DNA of 64,000 nucleotides, from assembly GCF_937958065.1 (NCBI RefSeq), contig NZ_CALFXI010000046.1, positions 12,338-76,337 on the forward strand. The letters run 5' to 3'. The notes under the pieces are model-generated. The model was not told the DNA's origin, did not search any database, and saw nothing but the letters and a program-made list of their open reading frames with translations. The first letter of the stretch is position 1, and each line of letters begins with the position of its first letter. Shown piece after piece: positions 33,933-43,564 of the stretch. Source of the stretch: an uncultured Steroidobacter sp. GTDB taxonomy: Bacteria > Pseudomonadota > Gammaproteobacteria > Steroidobacterales > Steroidobacteraceae. Position numbers and translations under genes: made by a program.

Positions 33933-36323
33933 ATGCGGTCTTTGCACATGAAACATTGGTTGGGGTGGGTCACGGCGCTCGGCAGCGTGGCCTTGAATGT
34001 TCCGGCGTTCGCTCAGGATTCCAACGGCTCCGCCGAACGCAAGCTCGAAGAGGTGGTGGTCACGGCACGCAACCGGTCGGAGCGGTTGCAGGAAGTGCCG
34101 ATTCCCATTTCCGTCGTGAGCGGCGCGACGCTGGATCGCGATCGCACCTTCACTGTGGCCGAACTGAGCCAGCGTGCGCCCGGTCTGACTGCAACCACAC
34201 CGAATGCGCGCCGCTCCGGCATCTCCATTCGCGGCATCGGCAAGACCAGTGGCAACGACAACATGGAGCCAGCGGTCGGCGTGATCGTGGACGACGTGTT
34301 CCTCGGGCATGTCGGCATGACCTATCAGGACTTCACCGATCTGGAGCGCGTGGAGATTCTGCGCGGGCCGCAAGGCACCTTGCTCGGCAAGAACACCTCG
34401 CTAGGTGCGATCAAATACACCAGCCGCGCGCCATCGTTCTCTGCGCAAGCCAGCGTCGAGCTCGAAGGAGGCTTGAGCACGGACTCGTACAAGGCGCGCG
34501 GCTCGTACTCCAACGCGCTCGTCGACGATCTGCTGGCGTTCCGCGCTTCGGCGTTCGTCGACAATCAGGAAGGTGATATCGAGAACGTGGCCAACGGCGG
34601 GCACTGGCACGCACGCAATCGCTACGGCGGGCGCCTGCAGTTCCTGCTTCAGCCGAGCAGCACGCTGTCGGTCAAGCTCAACCTCGACGGCGCCTTCACC
34701 CACGAGAACAGCAATACCAAGCCGTTCATGGTCGACCCGACCACGCTGAACGACGGCTCGTTGCGCGCGACGACGTACACGACCCGCCTGGCTCGCGACT
34801 ATTTCGGTGGGTACACGCCGATCATCGGCTCGTGGGACAAGATCGAGCTGGACATGGCGCGGCCGCTGATCACCGACAATTACGGTGCGTCCGCGGTCGT
34901 GACCTGGAACGCCGGCCCGGTGGAGCTGACCTCCATCACGGCGGCGCGCTGGTTTCATTTCGACGCGAAGAACGATCAGGAACAGACGCGGTTTGCAATC
35001 GCACGCAGCGGTACGCGGGTCGACACGCGTCAGATCTCACAGGAATTTCGTCTCTCCGGCGAGATCGGCGATCGCATCGAGTATCAGACCGGGATCTATC
35101 TGTTCAACATCGACACGGAGACCACCAGCCGCAATACCTATGGAGCGGATGCGGGTGCGTTCTATGCAAGCGATTCGCAGTATCGCTCGCTGAACACCGC
35201 AGCAGGTCGCCAGTTCTTGCAAGCATCGTTGCGCGATGTGTTCGCCGTTACGAACCAGCAGCCAGTGTCGGACAGCGCGGCCGTATTCGGCCAGGTGAAC
35301 TGGCATCTGACCGAGCGTGCGAGTCTGACGCTGGGCTTGCGGCAGACCTGGGAATACAAGACCAGCGAGGTCTATCGGCGTACGACGCTGCTCGATGGCT
35401 CGCCGCTCGTTTCGACCGGCAATGCCACGGCCGATGCCATTCGCGCGGCGCAGACCGGTGCCGATTACGGGACGATCGTTGGACAGCGTATCAAGGATGA
35501 TGCCATTGCCTGGCTGATCAATCCCAGCTTCCAGTGGACCGACCAGGTCTTGTTGTACGCGTCGGCGAGTGCCGGCGAGAAGTCCGGGGCGGTGGCGTTC
35601 GACAACAACGGCGGGCTTGCGAACGTCGAACCGGAGAAGTCGTTGAACTTCGAGGCGGGCGTGAAGAGCCAGCTCTTCGACGAGCTGCTGACGTTGAACG
35701 TCAACGTCTATTACACCCGCGTGCGGGATTATCAGAACGTCACGAGCGAGCCGGATCCAACGTCGCCGACGGGTTTCAGCTCGCGGCTCGGCAACATCCC
35801 CGAGATTCGCGCGATCGGCACCGAGTTCGACGCCGCGCTTCGTATTGGCGAGAACCTGCAGATCACCGCCGGTGGCGCCTACAACGAGGCCGAGTACACC
35901 GACTGGTCGACGGCCACGTGCCCGCGCTCGTTCCCGTCTTCAGTGCCGGTCTGCAACAACACCGGTCGTCAGATCGTCGGTGCGCCGCACTGGACCGGCA
36001 TCTTCGGTTTCGACTATCAGCTGCCGCTCGCCTCGGGTTTCGGTGCGCATTTCTTCGGCAACCACGTGTATCGCTCCCGGCACAACCTGGAGCAGCTGCT
36101 CTCGCCCTATGGCGAGCAGTCGGGCTATTCGCTGACCGATCTGGGGGCCGGGATCACGCACGAGACGGATTCGGCGAAGTACGAGCTGAGCATCGTCGCG
36201 AAGAACGCGTTCGACACCAGGTACACCACCAGCGTCAACGACTTCAGCAACAGCGCACCGGTGGGCTACGACGGCATCGGCCCGCGACGCTATGTCGGCG
36301 TGATTCTGCGCTCCAGCTTCTGA
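33933..36323 (+). CDS. TonB-dependent receptor
   Basis: A 796-residue outer-membrane receptor. The signal peptide ends near NVPAFAQ. A TonB-box-like KLEEVVVTARNRSERLQEVP follows, then a complete plug (ISIRGIGKTSGNDNMEPAV, VEILRGPQGTLLGKNTSLGA) and a barrel ending in YVGVILRSSF. The plug style is that of the FecA/sphingomonad-type family often used for small organic or iron ligands. ATG at 33948 is an alternative start closer to the signal peptide. It is convergent with the phosphate-type porin. Ligand unknown. Confidence 0.92.
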   Translation: MRSLHMKHWLGWVTALGSVALNVPAFAQDSNGSAERKLEEVVVTARNRSERLQEVPIPISVVSGATLDRDRTFTVAELSQRAPGLTATTPNARRSGISIRGIGKTSGNDNMEPAVGVIVDDVFLGHVGMTYQDFTDLERVEILRGPQGTLLGKNTSLGAIKYTSRAPSFSAQASVELEGGLSTDSYKARGSYSNALVDDLLAFRASAFVDNQEGDIENVANGGHWHARNRYGGRLQFLLQPSSTLSVKLNLDGAFTHENSNTKPFMVDPTTLNDGSLRATTYTTRLARDYFGGYTPIIGSWDKIELDMARPLITDNYGASAVVTWNAGPVELTSITAARWFHFDAKNDQEQTRFAIARSGTRVDTRQISQEFRLSGEIGDRIEYQTGIYLFNIDTETTSRNTYGADAGAFYASDSQYRSLNTAAGRQFLQASLRDVFAVTNQQPVSDSAAVFGQVNWHLTERASLTLGLRQTWEYKTSEVYRRTTLLDGSPLVSTGNATADAIRAAQTGADYGTIVGQRIKDDAIAWLINPSFQWTDQVLLYASASAGEKSGAVAFDNNGGLANVEPEKSLNFEAGVKSQLFDELLTLNVNVYYTRVRDYQNVTSEPDPTSPTGFSSRLGNIPEIRAIGTEFDAALRIGENLQITAGGAYNEAEYTDWSTATCPRSFPSSVPVCNNTGRQIVGAPHWTGIFGFDYQLPLASGFGAHFFGNHVYRSRHNLEQLLSPYGEQSGYSLTDLGAGITHETDSAKYELSIVAKNAFDTRYTTSVNDFSNSAPVGYDGIGPRRYVGVILRSSF

Positions 36324-36444
36324 TTACCGGGAACTCACATGGACAATTTCGCTCCTGGCCGCTTGTTGGTTGTCCACGGCGCCCACGCCGATGGCTTCGT
36401 TGCGCCTCCGATCGATGATGTTGTTGCACATCGACCGGTCGTCT

Positions 36445-37902
36445 TCAGAAGTTGAGCTGCAACTGCAAGCGTAATGCCTCGGCTGTGAAATTCCGATAAT
36501 CGAGCCGACCCGCCCGGTTGCCCGTCACCAGGTTGGTTCGATTCATGCGGTGGTAGACGGCCGCCAGTTCCAGCGGCGCGGCGATCTGCCATTCCACACC
36601 GATCTCCAGATCGTCCACCTCGTTCATCGGCGCGTTGGTCTCGGCCTTGCTGGCGCCGTCGAAGTACTGCCACTTGATGAAGGGCAGGAACGTGCCGAAG
36701 CGATGTTCGATCTTGTACATCGCCTGCACATAGCCGCCCTGCAGAGTGGTGGGCACGATGCTATTGGTGGCGAGGTCGAGTCCCGGTGTGTTGCCCCAGT
36801 TCCATTCGGCCTGCAGGCCGAACGGCTGCGGATACCAGATCGCGCTCACCCCAACGCGCTCGTCCAGGTAGCCGAACTCGAATTCATCGGCGATGGTGGG
36901 AGTGCGGCTCACGTCGCCGGGCGCTCGATACGCGCCGGTGCTCGGCACGTATTCGCCGCTGTAGGCCTGAACGCCGAGCTCGAAGAACTGACCGCTCGCC
37001 AGCTGCCAGGGATAACTCAGCCGCGTCACGATGTGCTGACCGTCGTTGCGATCGCCACGGTTGGCCCCCTGACCGTTATACAAACCGAGCCCGAACATGC
37101 CGTAGTTGCCGCTGTGCTTGAGGCCCTGCTTGTTGATCTCCTCGAAGCGGTCTTGCACGTGCGAGGGGGTGAAGTAATAGAACACGCCGAGATCGCGCTC
37201 GTCACGGACCGCGCTGTTGAGGGCGTCGGCGCGATCGAGCGCCAGGCGGTTGGAGCTGGATTGCAGGTTCTCCCAACCGAACGGCACTTTGGACTGACCG
37301 ACGCGCAGCCGGTGCACGCGATCGGTGGTCAGATAAACGTCCCCGTAGGCGTCACGCAGCTGGGCAACGTTGCCGGTCGTGCCGGCGCTGCTGGCGAAGT
37401 CGGGTTGCACATAGAAGGACAGGCGATCGCCGACGTCGCCTTGGAAGACCAGTCGGGCGCGACGAATCAGATAATTCTTGTCGGCATCGCCGAGCGAATG
37501 CTCATCGCCCACGGAGCGGTCCGACCACAGATTGATGCCCTCATCGCCGCCCAGCATCTGCGTGTATCGCGTTTGCAGATAGCCGCGGATCGAAAAGCGG
37601 CTATTGAACGGGCTGCGCGACGTGTCGGCGGCGACCGTGGGTTTGGCTTCAGCCGCAGGCTTTCCTCCAGCCGCCGGTTTTGCTTCCTGGGCTTCAGCCG
37701 CCGGTTTGGATTCAGCCATCGGCTCGGCTTCATCGACGGGTTTGAATTTGCCCAGCGGCACGCGATTCGGCCCGGGTTCGGCATAGAGCTGCCCGGTCTC
37801 GCGGTCCCTGAACAGCTCGATGGTCTCGGCGAGCGAGGGCGGAGCGATGGCAGCGGCGGCAACGGCCAGGGCGTGGGTCAGCGGAGCGGACTGTCTCTTC
37901 AT
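36445..37902 (-). CDS. Phosphate-selective porin-like protein (OprO/OprP family)
   Basis: A 485-residue outer-membrane porin. The signal peptide is THALAVAAAAIAPPSLAE. An extended Ala/Lys/Pro/Glu-rich linker at about residues 48-90 (repeats of KPAAEA) comes next. A 16-strand-type barrel follows, with SRFSIRGYLQTRYTQML, LIRRARLVFQGDVGDRLSFY and VGQSKVPFGWEN, typical of the O/P porin family, and a terminal aromatic residue (LQLQLNF). The start at 37902 gives a proper signal; the frame is open to 38016. The linker is unusual for the family and resembles a periplasmic spacer. It lies between two TonB receptors, divergent from one and convergent with the other. Confidence 0.87.
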   Translation of the reverse strand: MKRQSAPLTHALAVAAAAIAPPSLAETIELFRDRETGQLYAEPGPNRVPLGKFKPVDEAEPMAESKPAAEAQEAKPAAGGKPAAEAKPTVAADTSRSPFNSRFSIRGYLQTRYTQMLGGDEGINLWSDRSVGDEHSLGDADKNYLIRRARLVFQGDVGDRLSFYVQPDFASSAGTTGNVAQLRDAYGDVYLTTDRVHRLRVGQSKVPFGWENLQSSSNRLALDRADALNSAVRDERDLGVFYYFTPSHVQDRFEEINKQGLKHSGNYGMFGLGLYNGQGANRGDRNDGQHIVTRLSYPWQLASGQFFELGVQAYSGEYVPSTGAYRAPGDVSRTPTIADEFEFGYLDERVGVSAIWYPQPFGLQAEWNWGNTPGLDLATNSIVPTTLQGGYVQAMYKIEHRFGTFLPFIKWQYFDGASKAETNAPMNEVDDLEIGVEWQIAAPLELAAVYHRMNRTNLVTGNRAGRLDYRNFTAEALRLQLQLNF

Positions 37903-38266
37903 CGAGTGCATTCGCGGGTGGGCGGACGCGACGCATTCTATGAACGATTTGTTGCGGATTTGTGACGGCCGGGCGAAAGATTGCAGTGGCATGACAGCCC
38001 GGCCCGGGTTGCGCAAGTCGCATGCTCATTCCCCTCCATCGGCGGCTATCAGTCCGTAACCAGGCCGCCGCCGCAAGTGACAGGCGGGTCACAGGTCCGG
38101 CGCGGCGGCGATGCCAGTCACTATTCGCCCCGGTTTCGGTCGTCGCCGGGTTAGAAATCGATCACATACGGTCCCATGCAATGCAAATAACGACACGGCA
38201 TTTCGCCGCATGAGCGCGCGTCGCTAGATTGCGCCGCCCGTAGGTCTGGAAGGAAGAATCAGCATC
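37903..38266. promoter_or_regulatory. 364-base divergent region between porin and TonB receptor
   Basis: No gene is supported here. A GTGAC/GTCAC inverted repeat with a six-base gap lies at about 38078-38093, and a CATGACAG half-site similar to a Pho-box half lies near 37989, but no full pair with 11-base spacing was found. CTAGATTG at 38224-38231, upstream of the receptor, also occurs before the genes at 33268 and 33933 and may contain the -10 hexamer TAGATT. A GGAAGGAAG ribosome site precedes the receptor start. Confidence 0.4.
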
Positions 38267-40843
38267 ATGCGTCGCGTCTCTGCTGCGGCCTTTGTTTCTT
38301 TGTTGAGCGTCAACCCGATTTCGACATTGCACGCGCAGGATGTGGATGCAAATGGAGCAGGCACGGACGCCGGTGTGATCGATAGCATCGTGGTGCTCGG
38401 TACCGCGCGAGAGAATACGACGGCGCTGACCAGCACCGCGCCGGTCGATGTCATCACGCCCGAGCAGCTGCGACAGACCGGTGCGGTCACCGTCAATCAG
38501 GCGCTGTCGAAGCTGCATCCGTCATTCAACTTCCCGCAAGGCCAGAACGCCGTAAAGGGGCAGGGCGTGCGTTCGGCGTCGCTGCGAGGCGTGGGGCCTG
38601 CGTACACGCTGGTGCTGGTCAACGGCAAGCGTCGTCATCTGTCGGCGCAGCTGTCCGGCACCGATCCGTGGCCGGCCGCGCAGGTCGTCGACATCAATAC
38701 GATTCCGGTCAATGCGATCGAGCGGGTCGAAGTGCTGCGCGATGGTGCGGCCGCTCAGTACGGATCCGATGCGATCGCGGGCGTGATCAACATCGTGCTT
38801 CGCAAAGACGCCTCGGGCGGCGAGCTCGGCGGACGCTATGGCGGATACAGCGATGGGGGTGGCGACACGCATCAGTTGCTGGGGAATGTCGCTGCTGCCC
38901 TCGGCGAAGACGGCTTCATCAACGTCAGTATCGATCGCTTGAAGAACGACAACGTCGATCGCAGCGAGGCCGACTGGCGTCAGCTGTTCCCGAACGGCGA
39001 TCCCCGCAACGAAACGTTCAACAAGAAGCATGGCCAGTGGGGCCAGTCGACCCGTGACAACTGGACCGCGCTGATCAATGCCGAGCTCGGCCTGAGCGAC
39101 AGCGTGCGCGCCTACGGCTGGGCCAACTACGCCGACAAGTCGGCAATGAACTACGTCAATCCCGAGCGCATCGTCAAAGCGAACACTCGCGTAGCCTCGG
39201 CGACCGACCCGACGCGCGTCTCGGAAACCGCAGTCATTCCGGTCTATCCGAACGGCTATCAGCCGTTCATGACTTACGACGCGGAGGACATCGCAGCCGT
39301 CGCCGGTGTGCGGTATGAGGGCGGCTCGTTGGGCAATCTCGACTTCGCCGTGTCCTTCGGTCAGAACGAGACCGGGCGGATCACCGAGAACACCATCAAT
39401 CCCAGCTACGGCCCGGACAGCCCGACCAGGTTCTATCTCGGTTCGTGGAAGAGCCGCACGACCAGTGTGACTCTCGACTACACGAAGGATCTGCAGATCC
39501 CCGGACTGCAGTCCTCGGTGCTGTCGTCCGGTGTGTTGTATCGGCATGAATATTGGGGTGTGGCGGATCTCGGCGACCCGACGGGTTACACCGCCGGGCC
39601 GCTCGCGGGGCGCACCGTCGCTTCGTTGTACGGGCCGGGCGGCATCTATAACCAGTACGCGTCGCTGTTCCCCAGCGTGAACTTCGCGGCCGATACATCG
39701 GTGATTCCGGTGACCGGTTCGTCGACTGCCGGCATCAACCCGCTCGATGCGGGTTCGGTCACTCGCGATGTGTACGGGGGGTACGCTGGCCTGGATTTCA
39801 CGGTATTCGACAAATTGGATCTGGGCCTCACCGCGCGCTTCGAGGACTACTCCGACTTCGGCAGCACGACCAACTATCGACTGACCGGTCGGTATGAGTT
39901 CGTTCCCGCGGTGGCGCTGCGTGGCACGTTGAGCAGTGGCTTCCATGCGCCGAGTCTGGCGCAGTTGGGTCAGCAGTCCACGGGCTACACCAGCACGTTC
40001 ACAAACAACGGCACCAGCGTTCTCACGCCTGGGCGCACACGTTTGTTTCGTTCCAGCGATCCGCGCGCTGCGGGCTTCGGTGCCAAGCCGCTGGATCCGG
40101 AAGAGTCGACCACGGTCTCGTTGGGCCTGGTGCTGCGTCCGTCGAGCACCAGCTCGGTGACCATCGATGCCTATCAGCTGGACGTGGACGATGTCATCAC
40201 GATCACGGACACCATCCAGGGTGCGACCGTCACATCGGCGTTCAACGCCATCGGTCTGAACGGTTACACGCAGGCGACGTATTACCTGAATGCCTGGGAT
40301 ACGCGCACGCGAGGCGTCGATCTCGTCGGGCGGCAGCAATTCAACTTCTCGGCAGGCACGCTCGATCTGACTGCGGCCGCGAGCTTCCTGGATACCGAAG
40401 TCAAAGGCGTGAATCGCTCGGTGAACGTGGGCGGCGCGAACATCGTCGTGATCGGCAACTCGCGCATTCGCGACGCCGAGACCGGTGTACCGAAGAGCAA
40501 ATACATTCTCAATGGCCGTTACAGCCAGGGACCATGGTCGCTCGAGCTGACCGGAACCTACTACGACAGCTACACCTACAACGTCGGCGATGTGCCGGGC
40601 GTGGCGACCGCGAACGGCAACATCGATCAGGAATTCTCGCCGGAAACGTATGTCGATCTGGGCTTCGACTACGAGCTGCTGCAGGGGCTGCGCTTGAACC
40701 TGCTGGTGCAGAACGTGTTCAACAAGTACCCGGAGAAATACGTCGACGGCAACCGTTCGAGCGGCATCAATCCGTACTCGTTCATCGCGCCCAATGGCGC
40801 ATCCGGCCGCTTCATCCAGGGCGGCGTGACTTTCTCGTTCTGA
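38267..40843 (+). CDS. TonB-dependent receptor heading a six-gene operon
   Basis: An 858-residue outer-membrane receptor. It has a signal peptide (ISTLHAQ cleavage area), a TonB-box-like IDSIVVLGTARENTTA, and a plug with GVRSASLRGVGPAYTLVLVN, ERVEVLRDGAAAQYGSDAIA and GVINIVLRKD. The barrel ends in a terminal Phe (GGVTFSF). The plug and the phrase GPAYTLVLVNGKRRH belong to the CirA-like group often seen in Sphingomonadales and Xanthomonadales. It is followed after 15 bases by a DUF6152-type gene and four more co-directional genes, so its ligand is probably processed by that set. Confidence 0.92.
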   Translation: MRRVSAAAFVSLLSVNPISTLHAQDVDANGAGTDAGVIDSIVVLGTARENTTALTSTAPVDVITPEQLRQTGAVTVNQALSKLHPSFNFPQGQNAVKGQGVRSASLRGVGPAYTLVLVNGKRRHLSAQLSGTDPWPAAQVVDINTIPVNAIERVEVLRDGAAAQYGSDAIAGVINIVLRKDASGGELGGRYGGYSDGGGDTHQLLGNVAAALGEDGFINVSIDRLKNDNVDRSEADWRQLFPNGDPRNETFNKKHGQWGQSTRDNWTALINAELGLSDSVRAYGWANYADKSAMNYVNPERIVKANTRVASATDPTRVSETAVIPVYPNGYQPFMTYDAEDIAAVAGVRYEGGSLGNLDFAVSFGQNETGRITENTINPSYGPDSPTRFYLGSWKSRTTSVTLDYTKDLQIPGLQSSVLSSGVLYRHEYWGVADLGDPTGYTAGPLAGRTVASLYGPGGIYNQYASLFPSVNFAADTSVIPVTGSSTAGINPLDAGSVTRDVYGGYAGLDFTVFDKLDLGLTARFEDYSDFGSTTNYRLTGRYEFVPAVALRGTLSSGFHAPSLAQLGQQSTGYTSTFTNNGTSVLTPGRTRLFRSSDPRAAGFGAKPLDPEESTTVSLGLVLRPSSTSSVTIDAYQLDVDDVITITDTIQGATVTSAFNAIGLNGYTQATYYLNAWDTRTRGVDLVGRQQFNFSAGTLDLTAAASFLDTEVKGVNRSVNVGGANIVVIGNSRIRDAETGVPKSKYILNGRYSQGPWSLELTGTYYDSYTYNVGDVPGVATANGNIDQEFSPETYVDLGFDYELLQGLRLNLLVQNVFNKYPEKYVDGNRSSGINPYSFIAPNGASGRFIQGGVTFSF

Positions 40844-40858
40844 TCCGGGCAGCAGCAC

Positions 40859-41293
40859 ATGAGCAGACTCAGCAGCAAGACGTTTCTATCGGTGCTCACC
40901 GCCGGCTACCTGTTGGCCGGCGCGAGCGAAGTCTCGGCGCATCACGCGTTCGCCGCCGAGTTCGACGCCGACAAACCCATCGACCTGAAAGGCAGGGTCA
41001 CCAAGATCAAGTGGGTCAATCCGCACAGCTGGTTGTACTTCGACGTGACCGACGCCAAGGGCACGGTGACCAACTGGGGCGTGGAGTTCGGCGCGCCGAA
41101 TCAGCTCGCGAAGATCGGCCTGAAAAAGACCGACGTGGCGCCGGGCACCGAAGTTCACATTCGCGGCTATCTGGCGAAGAACGGCGGACCGTACGGCTAT
41201 TCGGTGATCGTCAGGCTGCCGGACGGACGTGAGTTCCAGACCGGCGGTGCGCAGGATGCGCCGTCCGCCCGCACCGCGAGCCTGACGCAGTGA
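40859..41293 (+). CDS. DUF6152-type exported protein
   Basis: A 144-residue periplasmic protein with a cleavable signal (LSVLTAGYLLAGASEVSA) and a small beta-rich body. HHAFAAEFDADKP is followed by GRVTKIKWVNPHSWLYFDV and then HIRGYLAKNGGPYGYSV. These are the marks of the DUF6152 family, an OB-like domain of unknown function that is common next to TonB receptors in these bacteria. Its stop overlaps the next gene region (GTGA at 41290). A metal- or ligand-binding role for the paired histidines at the mature N-terminus is possible but unproven. Confidence 0.78.
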   Translation: MSRLSSKTFLSVLTAGYLLAGASEVSAHHAFAAEFDADKPIDLKGRVTKIKWVNPHSWLYFDVTDAKGTVTNWGVEFGAPNQLAKIGLKKTDVAPGTEVHIRGYLAKNGGPYGYSVIVRLPDGREFQTGGAQDAPSARTASLTQ

Positions 41294-41301
41294 GAGCGAC
41301 G

Positions 41302-42081
41302 ATGCCTGCAGAGATGAAAGGCCGCATCGCGGCACTGCTGGTCGGCACGTTGCTTGCCACTTCGGTGGCAACGGCTGCGCCGAAGATCCCGCGGCTGAAG
41401 AGCGGCAAGCCGGATTTTTCCGGCATCTGGGAAACCACCAGTGCCGCCGAGTACGATCTGGAGCCGCATTCCGGCCGCGCCGACGCTCCGCCGAGCGCGG
41501 GCGTGATCGACGGCAAATACATTCCATATCTGCCCGCGGCGCTGGAACAGAAGAAGAAAAACTTCGCCGCCCGGGCCACCGAAGATCCGCGCTTGAAATG
41601 CTGGACGCTCGGTACGCCGCGCGGCATCTACTACCGCGAGCCGTTCCAGATCTTTCAGCGCGATCGCGATCTGACACTGTTGTTCCAGTTCGGCCATTCG
41701 GTGCGCACCATTCATACGAACGGCACGTTGCACCCGGAAGTCACCGACAACGAGTTCTATCTCGGCGACTCCCGCGGCCATTGGGAAGGCGACACGCTGG
41801 TCGTGGACGTGACCGACTTCAACACGGAGACCTGGCTGGACCGCGCCGGCAACTTCCATAGCCCGAAGTTGCACGTGGTGGAGCGTTGGCGCTTCCTGGA
41901 CGAGAACACGATCGAATATCGGGCCACGCTCGAAGACCCCGAAGTGTTCTCGCGTCCCTGGACGCTGAGTGTGCAGCTGCATCGGCATCGCGAGAAAGAT
42001 TTTCAGTTGATCGAAAACTACTGCTTCACGCTGGGCTACGACGAGTTCTACCCGGTGCCGCAGCAGGGCACGACCGAATGA
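41302..42081 (+). CDS. Exported protein of unknown function, paralogue A
   Basis: A 259-residue protein with a signal peptide (GRIAALLVGTLLATSVATAA). The mature part starts PDFSGIWETTSAAEYDLEP and includes DSRGHWEGDTLVVDVTDFN and VFSRPWTLSVQLHRH. The next gene carries the same order of motifs, so the two are paralogues. The alternating hydrophobic pattern suggests a beta-sandwich. The start at 41302 has GAGAG upstream; GTG at 41290 would overlap the preceding stop by four bases. Proteins of this type recur in acidobacterial and steroidobacterial genomes without an assigned function. Confidence 0.7.
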   Translation: MPAEMKGRIAALLVGTLLATSVATAAPKIPRLKSGKPDFSGIWETTSAAEYDLEPHSGRADAPPSAGVIDGKYIPYLPAALEQKKKNFAARATEDPRLKCWTLGTPRGIYYREPFQIFQRDRDLTLLFQFGHSVRTIHTNGTLHPEVTDNEFYLGDSRGHWEGDTLVVDVTDFNTETWLDRAGNFHSPKLHVVERWRFLDENTIEYRATLEDPEVFSRPWTLSVQLHRHREKDFQLIENYCFTLGYDEFYPVPQQGTTE

Positions 42082-43043
42082 TGGCTAACAGCATGAACAC
42101 GAGATGGTTGGTGAAGGTCGCGACGGCGGCGGCGCTGCTCGCTGGGACGCAGGCTCACGCGCAGCAGCCGCCGCCGGGCGCGGGAATTCAACGCGAGAAG
42201 ACCGTGCCGGCGATCGAGTCGGGCAAGTGGACCGGCAAGCGCCTCGCGGATGGTCAGCCAGACGTGCAGGGGCATTGGTCGAACACCATTGCGAATCACA
42301 ACAACTGGACGGACCCGCAAGGCGGCGTGCCTGGAGATCCGGGCCGCAACGGGCCACCGAAGACGCCGCGTTCCGAGCGGGCCCCGAGTCGCGTCAGCGA
42401 TCCCGCGGATGGCGAAGTGCCGTTCCAGCCCTGGGCGCGCGCGGTTCAGCAGGAGTTCCTGCAGTTCTTCCACAATCCCATCAAGGAACAATACGTCGAG
42501 CCGCTCGCGCGCTGCGCGCCCGCCGGTGTGCCGAAGTCATTCACCTGGCACGGCTACGAGATCCGGCAGTTTCCGGGTTACGTGCTATTCCTGTTCAACT
42601 CCGGCACGCGGGTCATTCATCTGGATGGCAAGCCGCATCTGCCGGAGAACATCAAACTGTGGAACGCCGATTCGCGCGGGCGCTGGGAAGGCAACACATT
42701 GATCGTGGATGTCACGAACAACAATGCGAAGGCTCGCCTGGCGCGCACCGGCGAGTTCTTCAGCGACAACGTGCACATCGAAGAGCGCTACATCTTCAAT
42801 GCCGAGGGCACTCGCTACAACTACGTGGCGACGATCACGGACGCGACGGTGTTCACGCGCCCGTGGACGACGACCATTCCGGCTCGTCGTTTCACGCTCG
42901 AGGACGAGCCGGATGGCTGGCATTACGAAGTGGCGTACGCCAATCAGCCGCCCGGCAAGCCGCCGTTGGTCGAGCGCTACGAGCGGATCTGCGTAGAAAA
43001 CAACGGACCGTTCGGCAACGTCGCCGTCCTCGGCGCCAGATAG
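42078..43043 (+). CDS. Exported protein of unknown function, paralogue B
   Basis: A 321-residue protein with a signal peptide (VKVATAAALLAGTQAHAQ). It shares with the preceding gene a D-x-x-G-x-W opening (QPDVQGHWSNT), DSRGRWEGNTLIVDVTNNN and VFTRPWTTTIP, but has an extra central insert (FFHNPIKEQYVEPLARCAP). The start ATG overlaps the upstream stop (ATGA), so the pair is translationally coupled. No catalytic motif was recognised. It may bind or modify the ligand taken up by the receptor at the head of the operon. Confidence 0.7.
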   Translation: MMANSMNTRWLVKVATAAALLAGTQAHAQQPPPGAGIQREKTVPAIESGKWTGKRLADGQPDVQGHWSNTIANHNNWTDPQGGVPGDPGRNGPPKTPRSERAPSRVSDPADGEVPFQPWARAVQQEFLQFFHNPIKEQYVEPLARCAPAGVPKSFTWHGYEIRQFPGYVLFLFNSGTRVIHLDGKPHLPENIKLWNADSRGRWEGNTLIVDVTNNNAKARLARTGEFFSDNVHIEERYIFNAEGTRYNYVATITDATVFTRPWTTTIPARRFTLEDEPDGWHYEVAYANQPPGKPPLVERYERICVENNGPFGNVAVLGAR

Positions 43044-43058
43044 GATCGGAACGATCTC

Positions 43059-43562
43059 ATGTCGACGTTATATGCATTGGCCGAACAGATCGAGGCGTCG
43101 GCGATCGGCGTGGCCATCGCCGAGTCGCGCTATGCCTATCCCATCATCGAGGGCATCCATCTCATCGGTCTGTCGATTTCGGTGGGATTGATCTTTCTCA
43201 CCGACCTGCGCCTGATGAACCTGTTCATGAGGCGCGTGCCGGTGATCGACGTGTTGCGTCATCTGCGGCCGTACGTCATCGGTGGCTTCATCGCGGTCTT
43301 CATTTCCGGCGGCCTGCTGTTCTGGTCGGCGGCGGCGCGCATGCTCGACAGTCCGGCGTTCGTCGCCAAGATGATCTTCATGGCGCTCGCGGGAGTGAAT
43401 GCGCTGTACTTCGAGCTCGTGATCGCGCAGCGAGCGCCGGTGCAGGACAGCCACCCGGTCTTGCCGTCGAGCGTCGCATACGCGGGCGTGGCTTCCTTCG
43501 GGCTGTGGACGCTGGTGGTGGTGTGCGGCCGATTGATTCCCTATCTGCCGAGCTGGGGTTGA
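43059..43562 (+). CDS. Membrane protein, DUF6644-like, copy 1
   Basis: A 167-residue polytopic membrane protein with about four helices: YPIIEGIHLIGLSISVGLIF, HLRPYVIGGFIAVFISGGLL, KMIFMALAGVNALYFELVI and VASFGLWTLVVVCGRLIPYL. The conserved His in the first helix and the Arg after it recall cytochrome-b-like small membrane proteins. Its layout matches the next gene (IHLIGLS versus VHVMGLV; AKMIFMAL versus LKMILFFI), so they are probably a heteromeric pair. The assignment to DUF6644 is from memory of the pattern. Confidence 0.65.
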   Translation: MSTLYALAEQIEASAIGVAIAESRYAYPIIEGIHLIGLSISVGLIFLTDLRLMNLFMRRVPVIDVLRHLRPYVIGGFIAVFISGGLLFWSAAARMLDSPAFVAKMIFMALAGVNALYFELVIAQRAPVQDSHPVLPSSVAYAGVASFGLWTLVVVCGRLIPYLPSWG

Positions 43563-43564
43563 GC

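Noticed and set aside
37985..38095. A Pho box upstream of the phosphate-type porin
   Set aside because: Only single half-like sites (CATGACAG, GTGACAG) are present. The direct repeat at 11-base spacing is missing.
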